Shown piece after piece: positions 41,590 through 52,217 of a DNA stretch of 64,000 nucleotides. The stretch's first letter is position 1. Each line of letters begins with the position of its first letter. The position numbers and the translations under genes are program-made. Below the pieces are notes generated by a model. That model had not been told where the DNA came from, did not search any database, and saw nothing but the letters and a program-made list of their open reading frames with translations. Source of the stretch: Zygnema cylindricum (lineage: Eukaryota > Streptophyta > Zygnematophyceae > Zygnematales > Zygnemataceae); contig JBBHKE010000370.1 in assembly GCA_037447655.1 (NCBI GenBank), positions 149,587 to 213,586 on the forward strand, in the 5' to 3' direction.

Positions 41590-42690
41590 CCATCTAGGGT
41601 GCCCATATTCAATGGAGCTTGCTTTATATACTCGGAAAGTATGATGACAGGAGCTCTATGTGAGAAACGGTTTTGGGGAATAGTGAGTGGACGGGTGAGG
41701 CGTCCATCCAGTTTTGGGATACCTCCAGGGTTTACACAGACAGATTCACTAGAGATGTAGATCCATCTTCAACGTAGGAGAAAAACGAATGGGAGGTGGT
41801 GGACAAAAGAAAGGAGAAAGAGATGACCACACCAATAGTAACTGGTTCGGCATTCATGTCACCTATTCCAAGGAACGAGGAAAAAGCTACTTATACCTGG
41901 GACTTCAACAATATGGCGGCAAAGCACTTCATCCTCCGCCATCTTACTCAAGGACTTGCATGTCCTCATTTGCAGGGAGAAAGGGCATCCGATCTTTGGA
42001 TGGCTCTTAAAGAGATGTACAGAAGTGGTACGATTCAGCAACAATAGTTGGTTGATCAGAAAATAAAGGTGTATGTATACAAAGGGGGGAAGATGTTGGA
42101 TTTTTGCAATGAGCTTGCTACACTTTTCATGGAGCTAGAGAGTGTTGGAAAAGATTTTAGTGAAAAGGAAAAGGTTAACTGTTTATTGATGAAGTTACTC
42201 GATGAGTTCAAGAACATAGTTAACCGTGTGCAGGACTTGCCGGACTCAAGGTGGATATGGAACTCAGTGGTAGGAATGATTCTCGTTCGAGAGAATACAA
42301 TTGAGATCCGAAGGGGAGGAAAGAGGGGGCAAGCCTTGGCAGCTTGGACTAAGTGGAGGAACAAGGATTCCTGGAGACCGGTCGAAAATTACGGAGGGGG
42401 GGAGCAGAAAAATCAGACTGACGAGTTCGGACCAAGGGCTCCCAAGGGTTTATGTCATTTCTTTAAGAAACCAGGGCATTGTATGGCGGAGTGCACTAAG
42501 CTAACCGAGCTTCATTCAAATGAGGGACAGACCGGTGGAACCCCGAGAGGAAAGAAAGAGGCCCTTGTGACACAAGTACATGAGGTGGAATCCGAAGACG
42601 AGGACGATGAGTTCCTATTGGATGAGGAGTTGGAAGAGACAAACGAGGTAAAAAATCCACGAAAGCAGAAATGTGCTTTCGGTGGATTGA
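41581..42690 (+). pseudogene. CopF gag pseudogene
   Basis: MGPPSRVPIFNGACFIYSESMMTGALCEKRF, then a stop at 41758-41760. 41796-42047 carries the middle and ends in TAG after IQQQ, as in CopA. 42048-42848 is open for 266 codons from VDQKIKVYVYKGGKMLDFCNELATLFMELES through the knuckle into the protease. The knuckle reads CHFF...GHCMAEC (about 42450-42492): the second Cys is Phe, so it is defective. Confidence 0.85.
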
Positions 42691-43035
42691 AAGGTGAAGC
42701 AAGTTCGATTGTAGATTCAAGGGCCTCCATGCACATGTGTAAGGATAAACACCTGTTCACTAAGATAAGAAAGATTTCCACCGTAGAGATAGAGTACGGG
42801 GATGGGAGGTTAGTCACTACTACTTTTGTAGGATCGGTAGATCTGTAACTGTTGGTAGAAGGAAAGACATCCATAGTTACATTCTCCGATGTATTGTTTA
42901 TTCCGGAGCTGAACAAAAACCACATCTCTACGTCTCTATTAGATGATAAGGGTTTTGATACTAGCACTAGGAAAGGAGTCTTTACTGCTAGTTTTGAGGA
43001 GGAAGTTATTTCACTGCTGAAAAAGGTAGCCAAGG
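42691..43035 (+). pseudogene. CopF protease region, motif DSRAS
   Basis: SIVDSRASMHMCKDKHLF at about 42706-42760: the catalytic Asp is kept but Gly of D-S-G is Arg. A stop at 42845-42847 follows VGSVDL. VEGKTSIVTFSDVLFIPELNKNHIS then continues, with a frameshift near 43010. Inactive. Confidence 0.83.
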
Positions 43036-43036
43036 G

Positions 43037-44472
43037 ATGTTTAGGCTGATTTTAAGCAATGAAAAGAAGAAACTTTATTATGCTGGTGTTCATGATATAA
43101 TGATGTGGCATAAGAGGCATGGGCATGTGAATCTAGATAAGCTAAGAGAGATGAAAAAGATGGGAAAGGTGGAAGGAATTCAATTCAGTGAGAGTGAAAA
43201 TCTAAGTGATTGTAGTGGATGTGCTCAAGGTAAAGCACACAGATTGCTCTTTCCCAAAATAGCCACCTATAGGGGTGATTTTTTTTTTTATTTAGTACAC
43301 ATAGATATTTGGGGACCGGCCAAAGTGCCCTTATCGGGGGGGAAGAGATTTATGATGACTATCACTGATGATTGGTCTCGGTATTCCAGGGTGTATTTTT
43401 GAAAAACAAGTCAGAAGCTCATGATTGTTTTAGACAGTATAAAGCATGGAGCAAAAAACTCCATGAAACACCAATCAAGAGAGTAAGGAGTGACAATGTT
43501 GGGGAGTATACTTCTAACTAGTTTGAGGATTTTTTTTCTGAGAGAAGATGGAGTTCAACACCAAAATACAGTTCCGGAAAACCTGGAACAGAATGGGGTA
43601 GCTGAACGATTAAATAGGACAATAAGTGATAGTGCTAGAAGTATGTTGTCGGATAAGAAGATAGGAAAAAATTTTTGGGCAAAAGCATTGAACTGTGCTA
43701 ATTACCTCAAAAATAGAGTTCTTGCTTCAGTTATAAAAGGTCAAACACCTTATGAGAGATGGACGAGCCGGAAACCATACATATCTCACAAAAAGGTTTT
43801 CGCCAGTCAAGTATTCAGTCTAGATACAGATCGGTCTAATTAGAAGCTATATTCTAAAGGAACACCGGGATACTTATTAGGATATGATGAGGATGTTAAA
43901 GGATATAGAGTTTACGATCTAAAAAGTGAAGATATAATCTTAGTAAAGCATCTAGTAGTTATGGATGAAGGAAAGTTTGTGGATCCCTTCAAGTATACAA
44001 AGTCAGTAAAAATCAGATTTGAGTCAGAAATTTCTGATGACTTTGAGCTTCCTAACTATCCAAGTTTTAGAGAAGATGACATTTTTGCAGGTACAAATCA
44101 GACCGAAAAGGACTCCGCTACGGAAACTCCAGTGAAAACTCTACCCAAACGGAAGACGTGGTGGAAATTGATTTTGAATCAAGGGATAGGGGAGAAGCCG
44201 AGATTGTTCGAAAAAACCCACGAGAACCATCTATTCAAGCCACAGATTTTGAAGGGGGAAAGAGAAGTAGCAAAAGATTGCAAGAAAAACAAGTTAATAA
44301 CAAGGTAACAAAACTATCTCATCAACATGAACATCAAACTTATGGAGAGGCGATGACTTGTCCAGAAAGGAACCGGTGGAAGACAACCATCAACGAGGAG
44401 ATGGACTCAATTATGGCAGCCGATACTTGGGAGCTAGTGGAATGTCCACCTAACCAAACCAATCGGTTCTAA
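43037..44472 (+). pseudogene. CopF integrase and linker pseudogene
   Basis: Pre-integrase HKRHGHVN...CSGCAQGK (about 43108-43230). The core has YLVHIDIWGP (about 43290-43320). The RSDN motif is followed by a frameshift near 43490. The part with ENLEQNGVAER (43570-43610) keeps the Glu. The C-terminal regions are 43620-43843 (ANYLKNRV) and 43961-44308 (DEGKFVDPFKY). A frameshift inside an A-run lies near 44150. Not functional. Confidence 0.83.
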
Positions 44473-44867
44473 GTGGGTTTTTTCAAATCAAAACTGAACG
44501 CGGATAACACCATTGAGCGTTACTAAGCCCGATTATTGGCAAAAGGATTTATATAGAAACAAAGAATCGACTACGAGGAAACCTTTGCCCCGGTCGTCAA
44601 ATTTCCCTCCGTCCGCATACTTCTCAGTCTAACAGCAACGGAAGACATGGAGGTGCACTAGATGGACATCAAGAAAACCTTTTTGCATGGAGAATAGGAA
44701 GAGAAGATCTTCATGCGACAACGCGAAGGATTTGTGGAGGAAAGAGAGGAGAGTTAGGTATGTAGGCTGATCAAATCTCTTTACGGTTTGAAACAGGCGC
44801 CTTGACAGTGGAATAAGAAACGTGATGAGTTTAAAGCGGTCTGGGATATATCCGGATAAGCTCAGAT
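44473..44867 (+). pseudogene. CopF RT fragment, heavily mutated
   Basis: Remnants: FKSKLNADNTIERY, ARLLAKGF, YEETFAPVVKFPSVRILLSL, MDIKKTFLHGE, LYGLKQAP. At least six stops. The domain is cut at CTCAGAT (44861-44867), before the YVDD box, by the LTR at 44868. Confidence 0.83.
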
Positions 44868-45913
44868 TGTTGAAATAAGTAGTTATATTGTATTTTCTAG
44901 GTCTAAATTAATTAGCGGAAAACATATAAAAAAAATGTAGGTAGCCTGCCTCCATCTCTTGTCTCTTGCCCCCATACTTGTTGTAGTCATTGGAAGAGAG
45001 AGAGAGCGATGGAGCCATGGCTGCCTCAGCTCCATAGGAAGGATTAAAGTGTGACTTAAGTCACTCTCAACAAAAGATTGAGTTCGGCAAGACTCGAACC
45101 CTCGACCGGCAGAGCGCGGCTTAGCCGTTAGCTCTAACCAATCTGTCGTAGAAGTTCGTCACGAGATATAAGGTTTCATTGTTATTTAAACCATTGTAGT
45201 ATACATAAATCATTTAATTGAAAATCTATACAGCATGCATAGATACAATTTTACAAAGTACGAAGTACTGTACTAATTTGAAACGGATATCGCGCATTTT
45301 GTTTCGACCGCGAAACAAATATTGCGCAAGTATTTATTACGGCTGAGATTACATTTCGCGTCAAATCTAACGGCGCACATCATCGCCGAAATCCCGGAAT
45401 GGTCACTTTGGCATTTATTGACGTAGCATGACCTGGCGCCACGTGGAGAGATGACATTCGGTCGCGGGAATTCCGAGGAACGTACGGACAAGTGGAAAAT
45501 GGACACGCGTCCGCCTCATGGCCTTGTCGTACAAAGGCCGTATAGAAAGTACATCGGCAGTAGTACTTTTTGGTACTGTACAGTGTTTTGATTGGTTCGT
45601 ACGGGCAGTAAATAGGGGTTGTGAGAGAGAACTAGGAAAAATTAGGACTTAGGAAAAATCAGGTAGATAGTCCTCTCTCTCTTTGAGAGTTTGTATAAAT
45701 TGGCATCTTTGCCACCCTATAACTTATCGGCTGGTTGGCCGTTTTCAGTGATTCTTTTTGCTACGGACTTAGGGGAGTTCAGGCTGCATAGGGGTGCAGT
45801 CAAATTGTCATTTTGCCTTTTTGGGCAGCAGTGGTTGTGGCTTCAATTGGGTTAGTTAAATACTATCTAAAGGCTTCCTGAATTCTGTAGTCGAATGAGG
45901 ACACAGAATTGCA
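44868..45913 (+). repeat. LTR of the CopC type, without matching target duplication
   Basis: 1046 bp, TGTTGAAAT to GAATTGCA. TATA (GTATAAATT near 45691) with a TGGCATCTTTGCCA dyad. The flanks are CAGAT (CopF RT) and CTCCC (LINE); these do not match, and the flanking genes differ. It is either a solo LTR with a rearranged side or one end of a deleted element. Confidence 0.88.
45080..45153 (-). other. tRNA-like block inside LTR U3, antisense
   Basis: The minus strand reads TACGACAGATTGGTTAGAGC (like a tRNA D-arm and A-box) and, about 30 bases on, GGTTCGAGTCT (complement of 45090-45100), a full B-box match. No acceptor stem pairs, so it is not a tRNA gene. CopC's LTR has the same block at about 12347-12418; the A and B type LTRs keep only a T-arm-like part. 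Confidence 0.5.
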
Positions 45914-48365
45914 CCTCCCGCCTCGTAGTTGTTACCAAAGCCAATGGGAGAATATGTCTTATTGCAATCGGCAAGGTATTGTACCGATTGGTGGCCCGTG
46001 CCACTTGTATCCAGCTCCAGCCCACTTTCCATGATTATTTCTCTCCTCATCATTTCGGAGTGGCAACCCGGGGGGTTGTGAGGCTGTGGTTCATAGGATC
46101 CGGGCTTTGTTAGATGCCCATCCTGATTGGTAAGTGCTCCAGGTGGATGTTTCTAATGCTTTTAATACAGTTGATCGAAATGCCATTATTTCGGAGCTTA
46201 TGGCTGCACCTTCCTCGATTGTCCAGATATTTCATTTTGTGAGAGCTTTTTATTCCCTGAGTAGTAGCCTCTCTTTCTCTACTGATGTTGATTTGGTCTT
46301 ACTTTCCTCCTCTCTTTCTCTACTGATGATGATTTGGTCCTGCTTTCCTCCACGATTGACACTCATTAGGGTGATCCTCTTGGGGGCCCTTTGTTCGTCC
46401 TAGCCCATTGCCGTACCAATGAGCTTCCGCAGCTTATTCTTCTTACCTCTTCCCTTCAGTTGCGGACGACACACACATTATTGGTCTTTCGAACCAAGTT
46501 ATATGAACCTAAACCTTTTTCAAGGCTGGCTTAGCCGAACCCAATCTTTCGTTCCAACCCTCTAAGTATGTTGTTTGGTCCCCACGTCCTATTACTCCTC
46601 TTTTCACTCCTCCTCTTGGTTTTCAGACTTCTCCTCCTTCCGAAGGCATTCGTGTGTTAGGTTGCCCGCTTGGTTCTGATCCATACGTCACGACATTCCT
46701 TGATTCCGCTCTTCAGACAGATTTATCCTACGTGGACAACCTTTCTCACCTTTTTGATCCCCTAGTGGCCTTTGCTCTTCTAACACGATGATTCCCTCAC
46801 CAGTCCTCCTACCTTACTCGGACTACCCCTCCCACCCCATTCTTTGTGTCCTCACTTTCTACATTTGATGATCGCCTTATAGATGTCCTCCACACTTTGT
46901 CATCGTTTCGCCCTGAAGTTTGGCTCATGGACACGATCCAGCCTTTTTCGTTCTTTGCTATGCAGTTTGATTTCGACGGGCTGTTGCTTGCCGCCGGTCG
47001 GTGGACTTGTGCTCGTGCTTCCACTATTGTCTCGCCGGGGACACTCATATTCTTGCGGTTGTGGTCTTTCTATTTCGGATGGTGAGCTCGCCTTCCAGCG
47101 GTCCCTTTTGGATGCATCACGTTCTCTTAATCCGATTGCTATCGAGGACATGCCGATTTTTGCCACCCTCGTTACGACATCAGTTTCGCGTGTTCAGGAA
47201 TCCATTTTTGATCGGGTTGTCGCCGCTATTAAATCCGAGCTTCTTCAGGTGCTTCGTTCTAATTCTTCACGTGCATGTTTTTGTCTTGTGGCGGACCTGG
47301 CTTTGGAGCTTGGCTATTGGTCGTCCCTATCTTATCCACTCTTGTTTCACCCGGCTCTGTTCACCACGGCCCTTAGGTTCCGACTTGGCCTCCCTCACCC
47401 ACCTTTACTTGGCTTCACTTGTTTGCTTCTGCGGCCACGTTCTCGAGCTCGACGGGGTCCATTTGCTTTGTTGCTCCCACGGGGGCGAGTTTATTCATGC
47501 GCACGACACGATTCGAGACACCATCGCTACTATCACTTTTGAGGGGGGATTTTCTGTTCGCCGCGAGGTCTCTCACATTTTTCTTGCGTCGGATCGACCT
47601 TGTATTACTTGATGGTGCGCGTCGTACATTTGGTGACATTGTTTTGACGAACCCTACCTCAACTACAGTCGTCAACGAAGCGGCTCGTCATATGAGAGTG
47701 GCTGCCCGTGACGTAGCTAAAAGGAAAGAGCGTGATTTTGCCCATCGCGACGCTATGGATGGCTTCATTCCGATGGCGGTCGAGATGTTTGGTTGTTTGG
47801 GTGTGGCTTTGGACGAGTTTTTCTGTACTTGTGGTCGGCGCTCGTTCGAGAGGCGAGGACCTGGGAGCCCTCCTGTTTCAGTCCTTACTTCTTTTTATCG
47901 TCAACGTTTTTCCGTGGCCCTACAACTTGTGTTGGCTTCTATATTAATTCGATCGTCTATTGCCGTTATGAATCGACGGCGTGTTCCGTAACTTCCTCCT
48001 CGTGCTCCTCCGGGATTCGGGGACTTACGTGGTTGCTTTCCTTAAATTTTTAGTTCTATTGGGGGTTTTTTGCTACGTATTAGTTTTTTCCTTTGATGTT
48101 TTATTTGTTGGGTTCTGCTTTTTTGGATATTTTCGACTTCCCTGCCACCTTCCGTATTTTCTTTTTCGTAGTTTTTGCCTTGATTTTTCCTTTTGTTTAT
48201 TCCCTTGTTATGTGGTTTTTCAGTTTTTGCAATGCTACTTCTTTTTGTTCCTATGGACTCAGATGGTTTACCATCGCGCTTTTTAATAAAGTCGGCCCCT
48301 CTAAAATCAATATACCGTGTGACATCATTATATGATGTTGTCATATCATTGACCGTGTAAGTGAC
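45914..48365 (+). pseudogene. LINE-like reverse transcriptase pseudogene with C-terminal nuclease-like region
   Basis: A 5'-truncated non-LTR retrotransposon ORF. RT motifs in shifting frames: VVTKANGRICLIAIGKVLYRLV (about 45930-45995), VLQVDVSNAFNTVDR (46134-46180, first Asp), GDPLGGPLFVLAH (about 46370-46410), VADDTHIIG (about 46458-46484, catalytic ADD) and IRVLGCPLGS (about 46650). The later part has CSHGGEFIHAHDTIRD (about 47475-47520), then RIDLVLLDGARRTFGDIVLTNP (about 47590-47660), a pattern like C-terminal zinc/restriction-type endonuclease regions of some LINEs. RDAMDGFIPMAVEMFG follows. No N-terminal part remains. AATAAA lies at about 48285. Confidence 0.75.
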
Positions 48366-48368
48366 TAA

Positions 48369-49069
48369 GGGCGTGTTCCCATGTAGCCGATATTTTGAAA
48401 CGTTATTTTGGAATTTAGCGCTGATTTTACGGTGTACTTTTCAAAGTGTGCCTATGTGAATCGGTACTTGTGCGTTCATTATTTTGAATATGTGGCAGCT
48501 GTACACGTAGCCAATACTTGCGAAACCCAAACTGATGACATTTGTAGACGCCAACGATCTCGGAACAAACTGCGGACGCGCATTTGTACGCCTCAAAGAG
48601 CTCCTGACATACTGGGACAATTGTCGACGCCAACTGTCATTTGTTGAAGCCCACAGGTGAACGACATAAGCAATCGCCTACGTCTACAAAATGACATTTG
48701 TAGACGCCCACAAGTGGACAACATAAGCAAACGGACAAACACCTTTTTTTTCGTGTACTCTCCCAACCGCAAAAAAAAAATTGAAAACGTTTGACGCGTG
48801 CAATCCAGGTTTTCTATTCGTCAATATGGTAGTATTTTGACTAAAATCAGATCGCGATTTGATTCCAGTGCAAGTGTGAAGATGAGCTGGAAGTGGGTCG
48901 CGATGATAATAACGCCAAATTGCCGTACCTTCCAAGTTCCAAGATGACGCAAAATGTACTTGTGTTCTTGCCCATTTTTCGTACGGCGTAATATTTTCTC
49001 GTTGGAAGTCCCATTTTCTGTGAAAACGACGGAAAAAAACCCTTAATTGAATACATGGGGAACACGCCC
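48369..49069. mobile_element. Tourist-like MITE (PIF/Harbinger type)
   Basis: 701 bp. The left end GGGCGTGTTCCCATGTA and right end TACATGGGGAACACGCCC are inverted repeats of 17-18 bases with one extra base. TAA on both sides (48366-48368, 49070-49072) fits the TWA target of PIF/Harbinger. There is no coding capacity. Inside, ACATTTGTAGACGCC occurs twice (about 48538 and 48692). Confidence 0.9.
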
Positions 49070-49205
49070 TAAGTGCACACCAAACCATCCAATTACTAAC
49101 GAACAAATAAAAGGACAAGAACCACAAAAACGAGCAAATCCCTTATGAATTCCGTTTCGGTTTTTTTGTTTTTTCCATATCGTTTCCGTTTCGTTTTATT
49201 TTCAA

Positions 49206-49215
49206 NNNNNNNNNN
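49206..49215. other. Assembly gap (10 N)
   Basis: Ten N bases. The sequences on each side (poly-pyrimidine on the left, unassigned on the right) cannot be linked, so the left border of CopG may be affected. Confidence 1.
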
Positions 49216-49494
49216 CACCACAAGGGTTTCCACCTTCAAAGTGAACAGGTGACTGCTATGGGGTCATAGCAAAAAGCGTGTTTCGAGGGTAGTAGTACCG
49301 AAGGGTTATCTATTTGGGTCTAGGTAACTTCCACCCGTGGGATCTCCTACCCGGGTACTGGATTTTAACACACAGGAGTGGATTTTGATACACAGGAGGT
49401 AACCTGATGTCTTACGTCCTTCGGAGATCTATCTAACATTGATTGGATGAAAGTTACCGTTGGTAACCATGGGATCGTCTGTTCGTCTGTTAAA
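49216..49494. other. Unassigned DNA right of the gap
   Basis: No gene. A short repeat GGATTTT(A/G)(A/T)ACACACAGGAG occurs twice at about 49361-49399. Confidence 0.5.
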
Positions 49495-49702
49495 CTGATG
49501 GGTTGGGCGTTTTCAGAGATTCTTTTTCCTACGAACTCAAAGGAGTTCAAGCTGCACAGGGGTGTAGTCAAATTGTCTGCTTGTCTGCTAGGGTACCAAT
49601 GGTTGCCATTGAAAGTAGGTTAGTTACAATCTATCTAGAGGCTTCCTGCATTCTGTAGTCCAATGGAGGACACATAGTTTTAGGTGAGGACACACAATTT
49701 TA
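49495..49702 (+). repeat. CopG 5' LTR remnant (U5 end)
   Basis: Matches the last ~200 bases of CopC-type LTRs, with a CTGCAC-AGGG-GTGTAG hairpin (about 49552-49567). The terminal segment GAGGACACA..TTTTAGGT is duplicated. It ends just before the primer site. Confidence 0.8.
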
Positions 49703-49715
49703 GGTCATGGGCCCA
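49703..49715 (+). other. CopG primer binding site
   Basis: GGTCATGGGCCCA: one base (T to C) differs from the consensus. The gag ATG is at 49707-49709. Confidence 0.75.
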
Positions 49716-51154
49716 TCCTCTAGGGTGCCCACCTTCAATGGATCTGGGTTTATCTATTGGGAAGCCATGATGATGGGAGCTTTGTGCGAAAAACGATACT
49801 GGGGTATCGTCAGTGGACAAGTGAAACTTCCACCTTTGGGAACACCACCAAGATTTGGAGGAATAAGGTTTCTTTCAGTAACGGCTGCCTCAGCGGAGGA
49901 GGTAGATGATGGGGACAGCAGTGTGTCCAAAAAGGGGAAAGGGAAGGAGACACTCCTCACTCATATTGCCAAGTACCCGGAGCGGAACCGTGAAGACCGC
50001 GGAGAACGATACTCAAATGTGGGAGGATGTAAACATGGCTGCCAAGAACTACATTTTAAGGCACCTCACTCAAGCTTTGGCCACCCCTCACCTTCACATT
50101 TACAAGGCCGAGGAGTTGTGGGTGAGTTTGGTGGAAATTTATAGAGCTGGAACTATTTAGGAGCTTTAGTTGGCTGAGCAAAAGCTAGTGAGTTACACTT
50201 ACAAAGGAGGAAAGATGTTAGATAACTCTAATGATCTTTCTTGATTTTATATGGAGACGCAAAGTGCCAGGTGGACAGATAAAAGAAAATGAAAGTTAAC
50301 ACCCTTATCATGAAGTTACCAGATGAGTACGAAAACATAGTAAATGAAGTACAGGAAATGCCAGATAGTTCAAGGAAATGGAACATAGTGGTCAGGATGA
50401 TACTTGTGCAAGAAAACACAATGGAGATTAGGAGAGGAAGAAAGAGCATTCAAGCTCTTGCAGCAGGAGGGGATCGATGGGGGAAGGACCTGAAGAAACC
50501 GTACAAAGGTGAAAGAGATCATTATGGAGGACCAAGGCCCCCAACGGTTCTTTGTGATTTTTGTAAAAAGGCGGGACACTTTTTTGCAGATTGTGTCGAG
50601 CTCTCGAAGCTGAGGCTTTAAAAGAACCGTGGAGGGGGTTCTTCCGGAGGAAAGAAAAAGGCACTTGTGGTTACAAAAGTGACAAGAGAAACCTAGGATG
50701 AGTCTTCTGAGGAGGATGCAGAGCTTCTTTTTGACAAGAGTCTGGAGGAGAAGGAGATCCCGCGGAGACAGAAGTGTGCCCTTGGAGCAATTCTGGAAGC
50801 TCCACAAGAAGGATGGATCATCGACTAAGGTGCATCCATGCATATGTGTCGTGATAAGGAACTCTTCACTAAGCTAATAAGGATCCCTATTGAAGAGATT
50901 GAGTATGGGGATGGGAGAGTGGTTACTACATATCTAGTGGGATTAGTAGATCTGATAGTCTTAGTGGAGGTTAAGACTTCTATACTTACATTCGCAGATG
51001 TACTCTACATTCCTCAGCTGGGTAAAAATCTTGTCTCTACGTTTGTGTTAGATGACAAAGAGTTTGATACCTTCACTAGAAAGGGAGTCTTTACAGCTAA
51101 GTATGGGGATGAAGTTTACTTAAAGACAGACAAGGGTAGCCAAGGAATGTTTAG
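49707..51154 (+). pseudogene. CopG gag-protease pseudogene, cut by CopH
   Basis: MGPSSRVPTFNGSGFIYWEAMMMGALCEKRY, then a frame change near 49990. MAAKNYILRHLTQALATPHL follows to a TAG near 50158. Capsid-like MKVNTLIMKLPDEYENIVNEVQEM and the knuckle CDFC...GHFFADC (about 50552-50595) come next. EIPRRQKCALG leads to the protease WIID-stop-GASMHMCRD (stop at 50826-50828 replaces Ser), then VLYIPQLGKNLVSTFVLDDKEF. It ends at GMF where the CopH LTR begins (51155). It is a more distant sister of CopA and CopH, with many diagnostic differences. Confidence 0.85.
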
Positions 51155-52204
51155 TGTAGAAATTAATGGTCCATTTTAAGTATTTTCTAGGTCTAAATAG
51201 AAATATAGAAAGAAGCCGAGGCAGTCTACCTCTAACTTCTTTCTCCAACTCTCAAACTTGTCGCAGTCACTAAGAAATTGGAGAGGGAGCTAGAGCCATG
51301 GCTACCTAGGCTATCCAGAGGATTACGGGAAATTTATATTAGTTAAAGGGTTTAATAAATCTAAAAGGTATGTGCCGGCCACAGGATTTGATCCCTGTAC
51401 CTAACGGCCGGCAGACGGTAGATAGCCGGTAGCCTTAGCCATTAAGTCTAGGACTACTGTTACGTAGTATATGGTTTGATATCCATTTAAACAGGTATAC
51501 GTATGATAAATCATTTAACTATAAATCATTACGGATTAGATAGATCCGGTAATGTGTAAAGTACAGATTATGGTACGGACAGGAAATCAATACCGCGCAT
51601 TTATTTATTTATTGAAACAAATACCTCGCATGTATTTATTACGGCTACGATTAAATCCGATTTTAATCAGACGGCCGGAATTAGCGCCCATATCGCGGAA
51701 GAAGATTTCTGCGGTTTGTGGCCATCGTATGACACGTGGCGAAATTACATTGGATCGTGGAATCTCCGGATATTATGGCACCGAATCCGGATATAACATG
51801 TGTCGACATTTTAGCCATGTCGTACAATGTCCGCACATAAAGTACACCGAAAGCTGTACTTTTGTGTACGGAACTATATTCTGATTGGTTCCGTACATCG
51901 GTAGATAGAGTCTGTGAGAGTGATAGGACTTAGAAAAATTAGGAGATAGGACCCTCTCTCCCAAAGAGCTTCTCTACAAAATGTCAACTTTGACCTATCA
52001 TAACTTACTACTCACGGGAGCAAATTCAAAGATTCTTTTTGCTGTAGACTCATATGAGTCTTGCGTTCATAAGGATGCAGGTGGTCAGAGTTTTTGTCTG
52101 CCAGGGAGGCAGTTGTTTTCGCTGAAAAACAAAGGGGTCAGATTATCCTAGAGGCTTCTTGGAAGCTGTCCACTCTGAGGACTTATGGAGGTCTCAGAGT
52201 TTCA
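51155..52204 (+). repeat. CopH 5' LTR
   Basis: 1050 bp, TGTAGAAATTAATGG to GTTTCA. It carries a T-arm-like block near 51383, U3 GTAC dyad AAAGTACA...TGTACTTT near 51839-51862, and the dyad GTCAACTTTGAC near 51983. Confidence 0.93.
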
Positions 52205-52217
52205 GGTTATGGGCCCA
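52205..52217 (+). other. CopH primer binding site
   Basis: GGTTATGGGCCCA continued by CC, consensus form, with the gag ATG at 52209-52211. Confidence 0.87.

Larger units (their letters stand above)
40512..44867 (+). mobile_element. CopF: Ty1/copia element, 3' truncated
   Basis: LTR, primer site, gag, protease, integrase and part of RT in copia order. It ends inside RT (after RISSD) at an unrelated-type LTR. No 3' LTR of its own is present. Many stops. Confidence 0.88.

Noticed and set aside
45080-45153. Possible tRNA gene on the minus strand
   Set aside because: A-box and B-box-like parts exist, but there is no pairing acceptor stem and the anticodon arm cannot be folded; it lies inside an LTR. 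Kept only as a tRNA-like block.
46883-47612. Separate host genes in the overlapping 190-219 codon ORFs of 46.8-48.0 kb
   Set aside because: They are different frames of one decayed LINE ORF; the motifs move between frames in the order expected for a LINE C-terminus.
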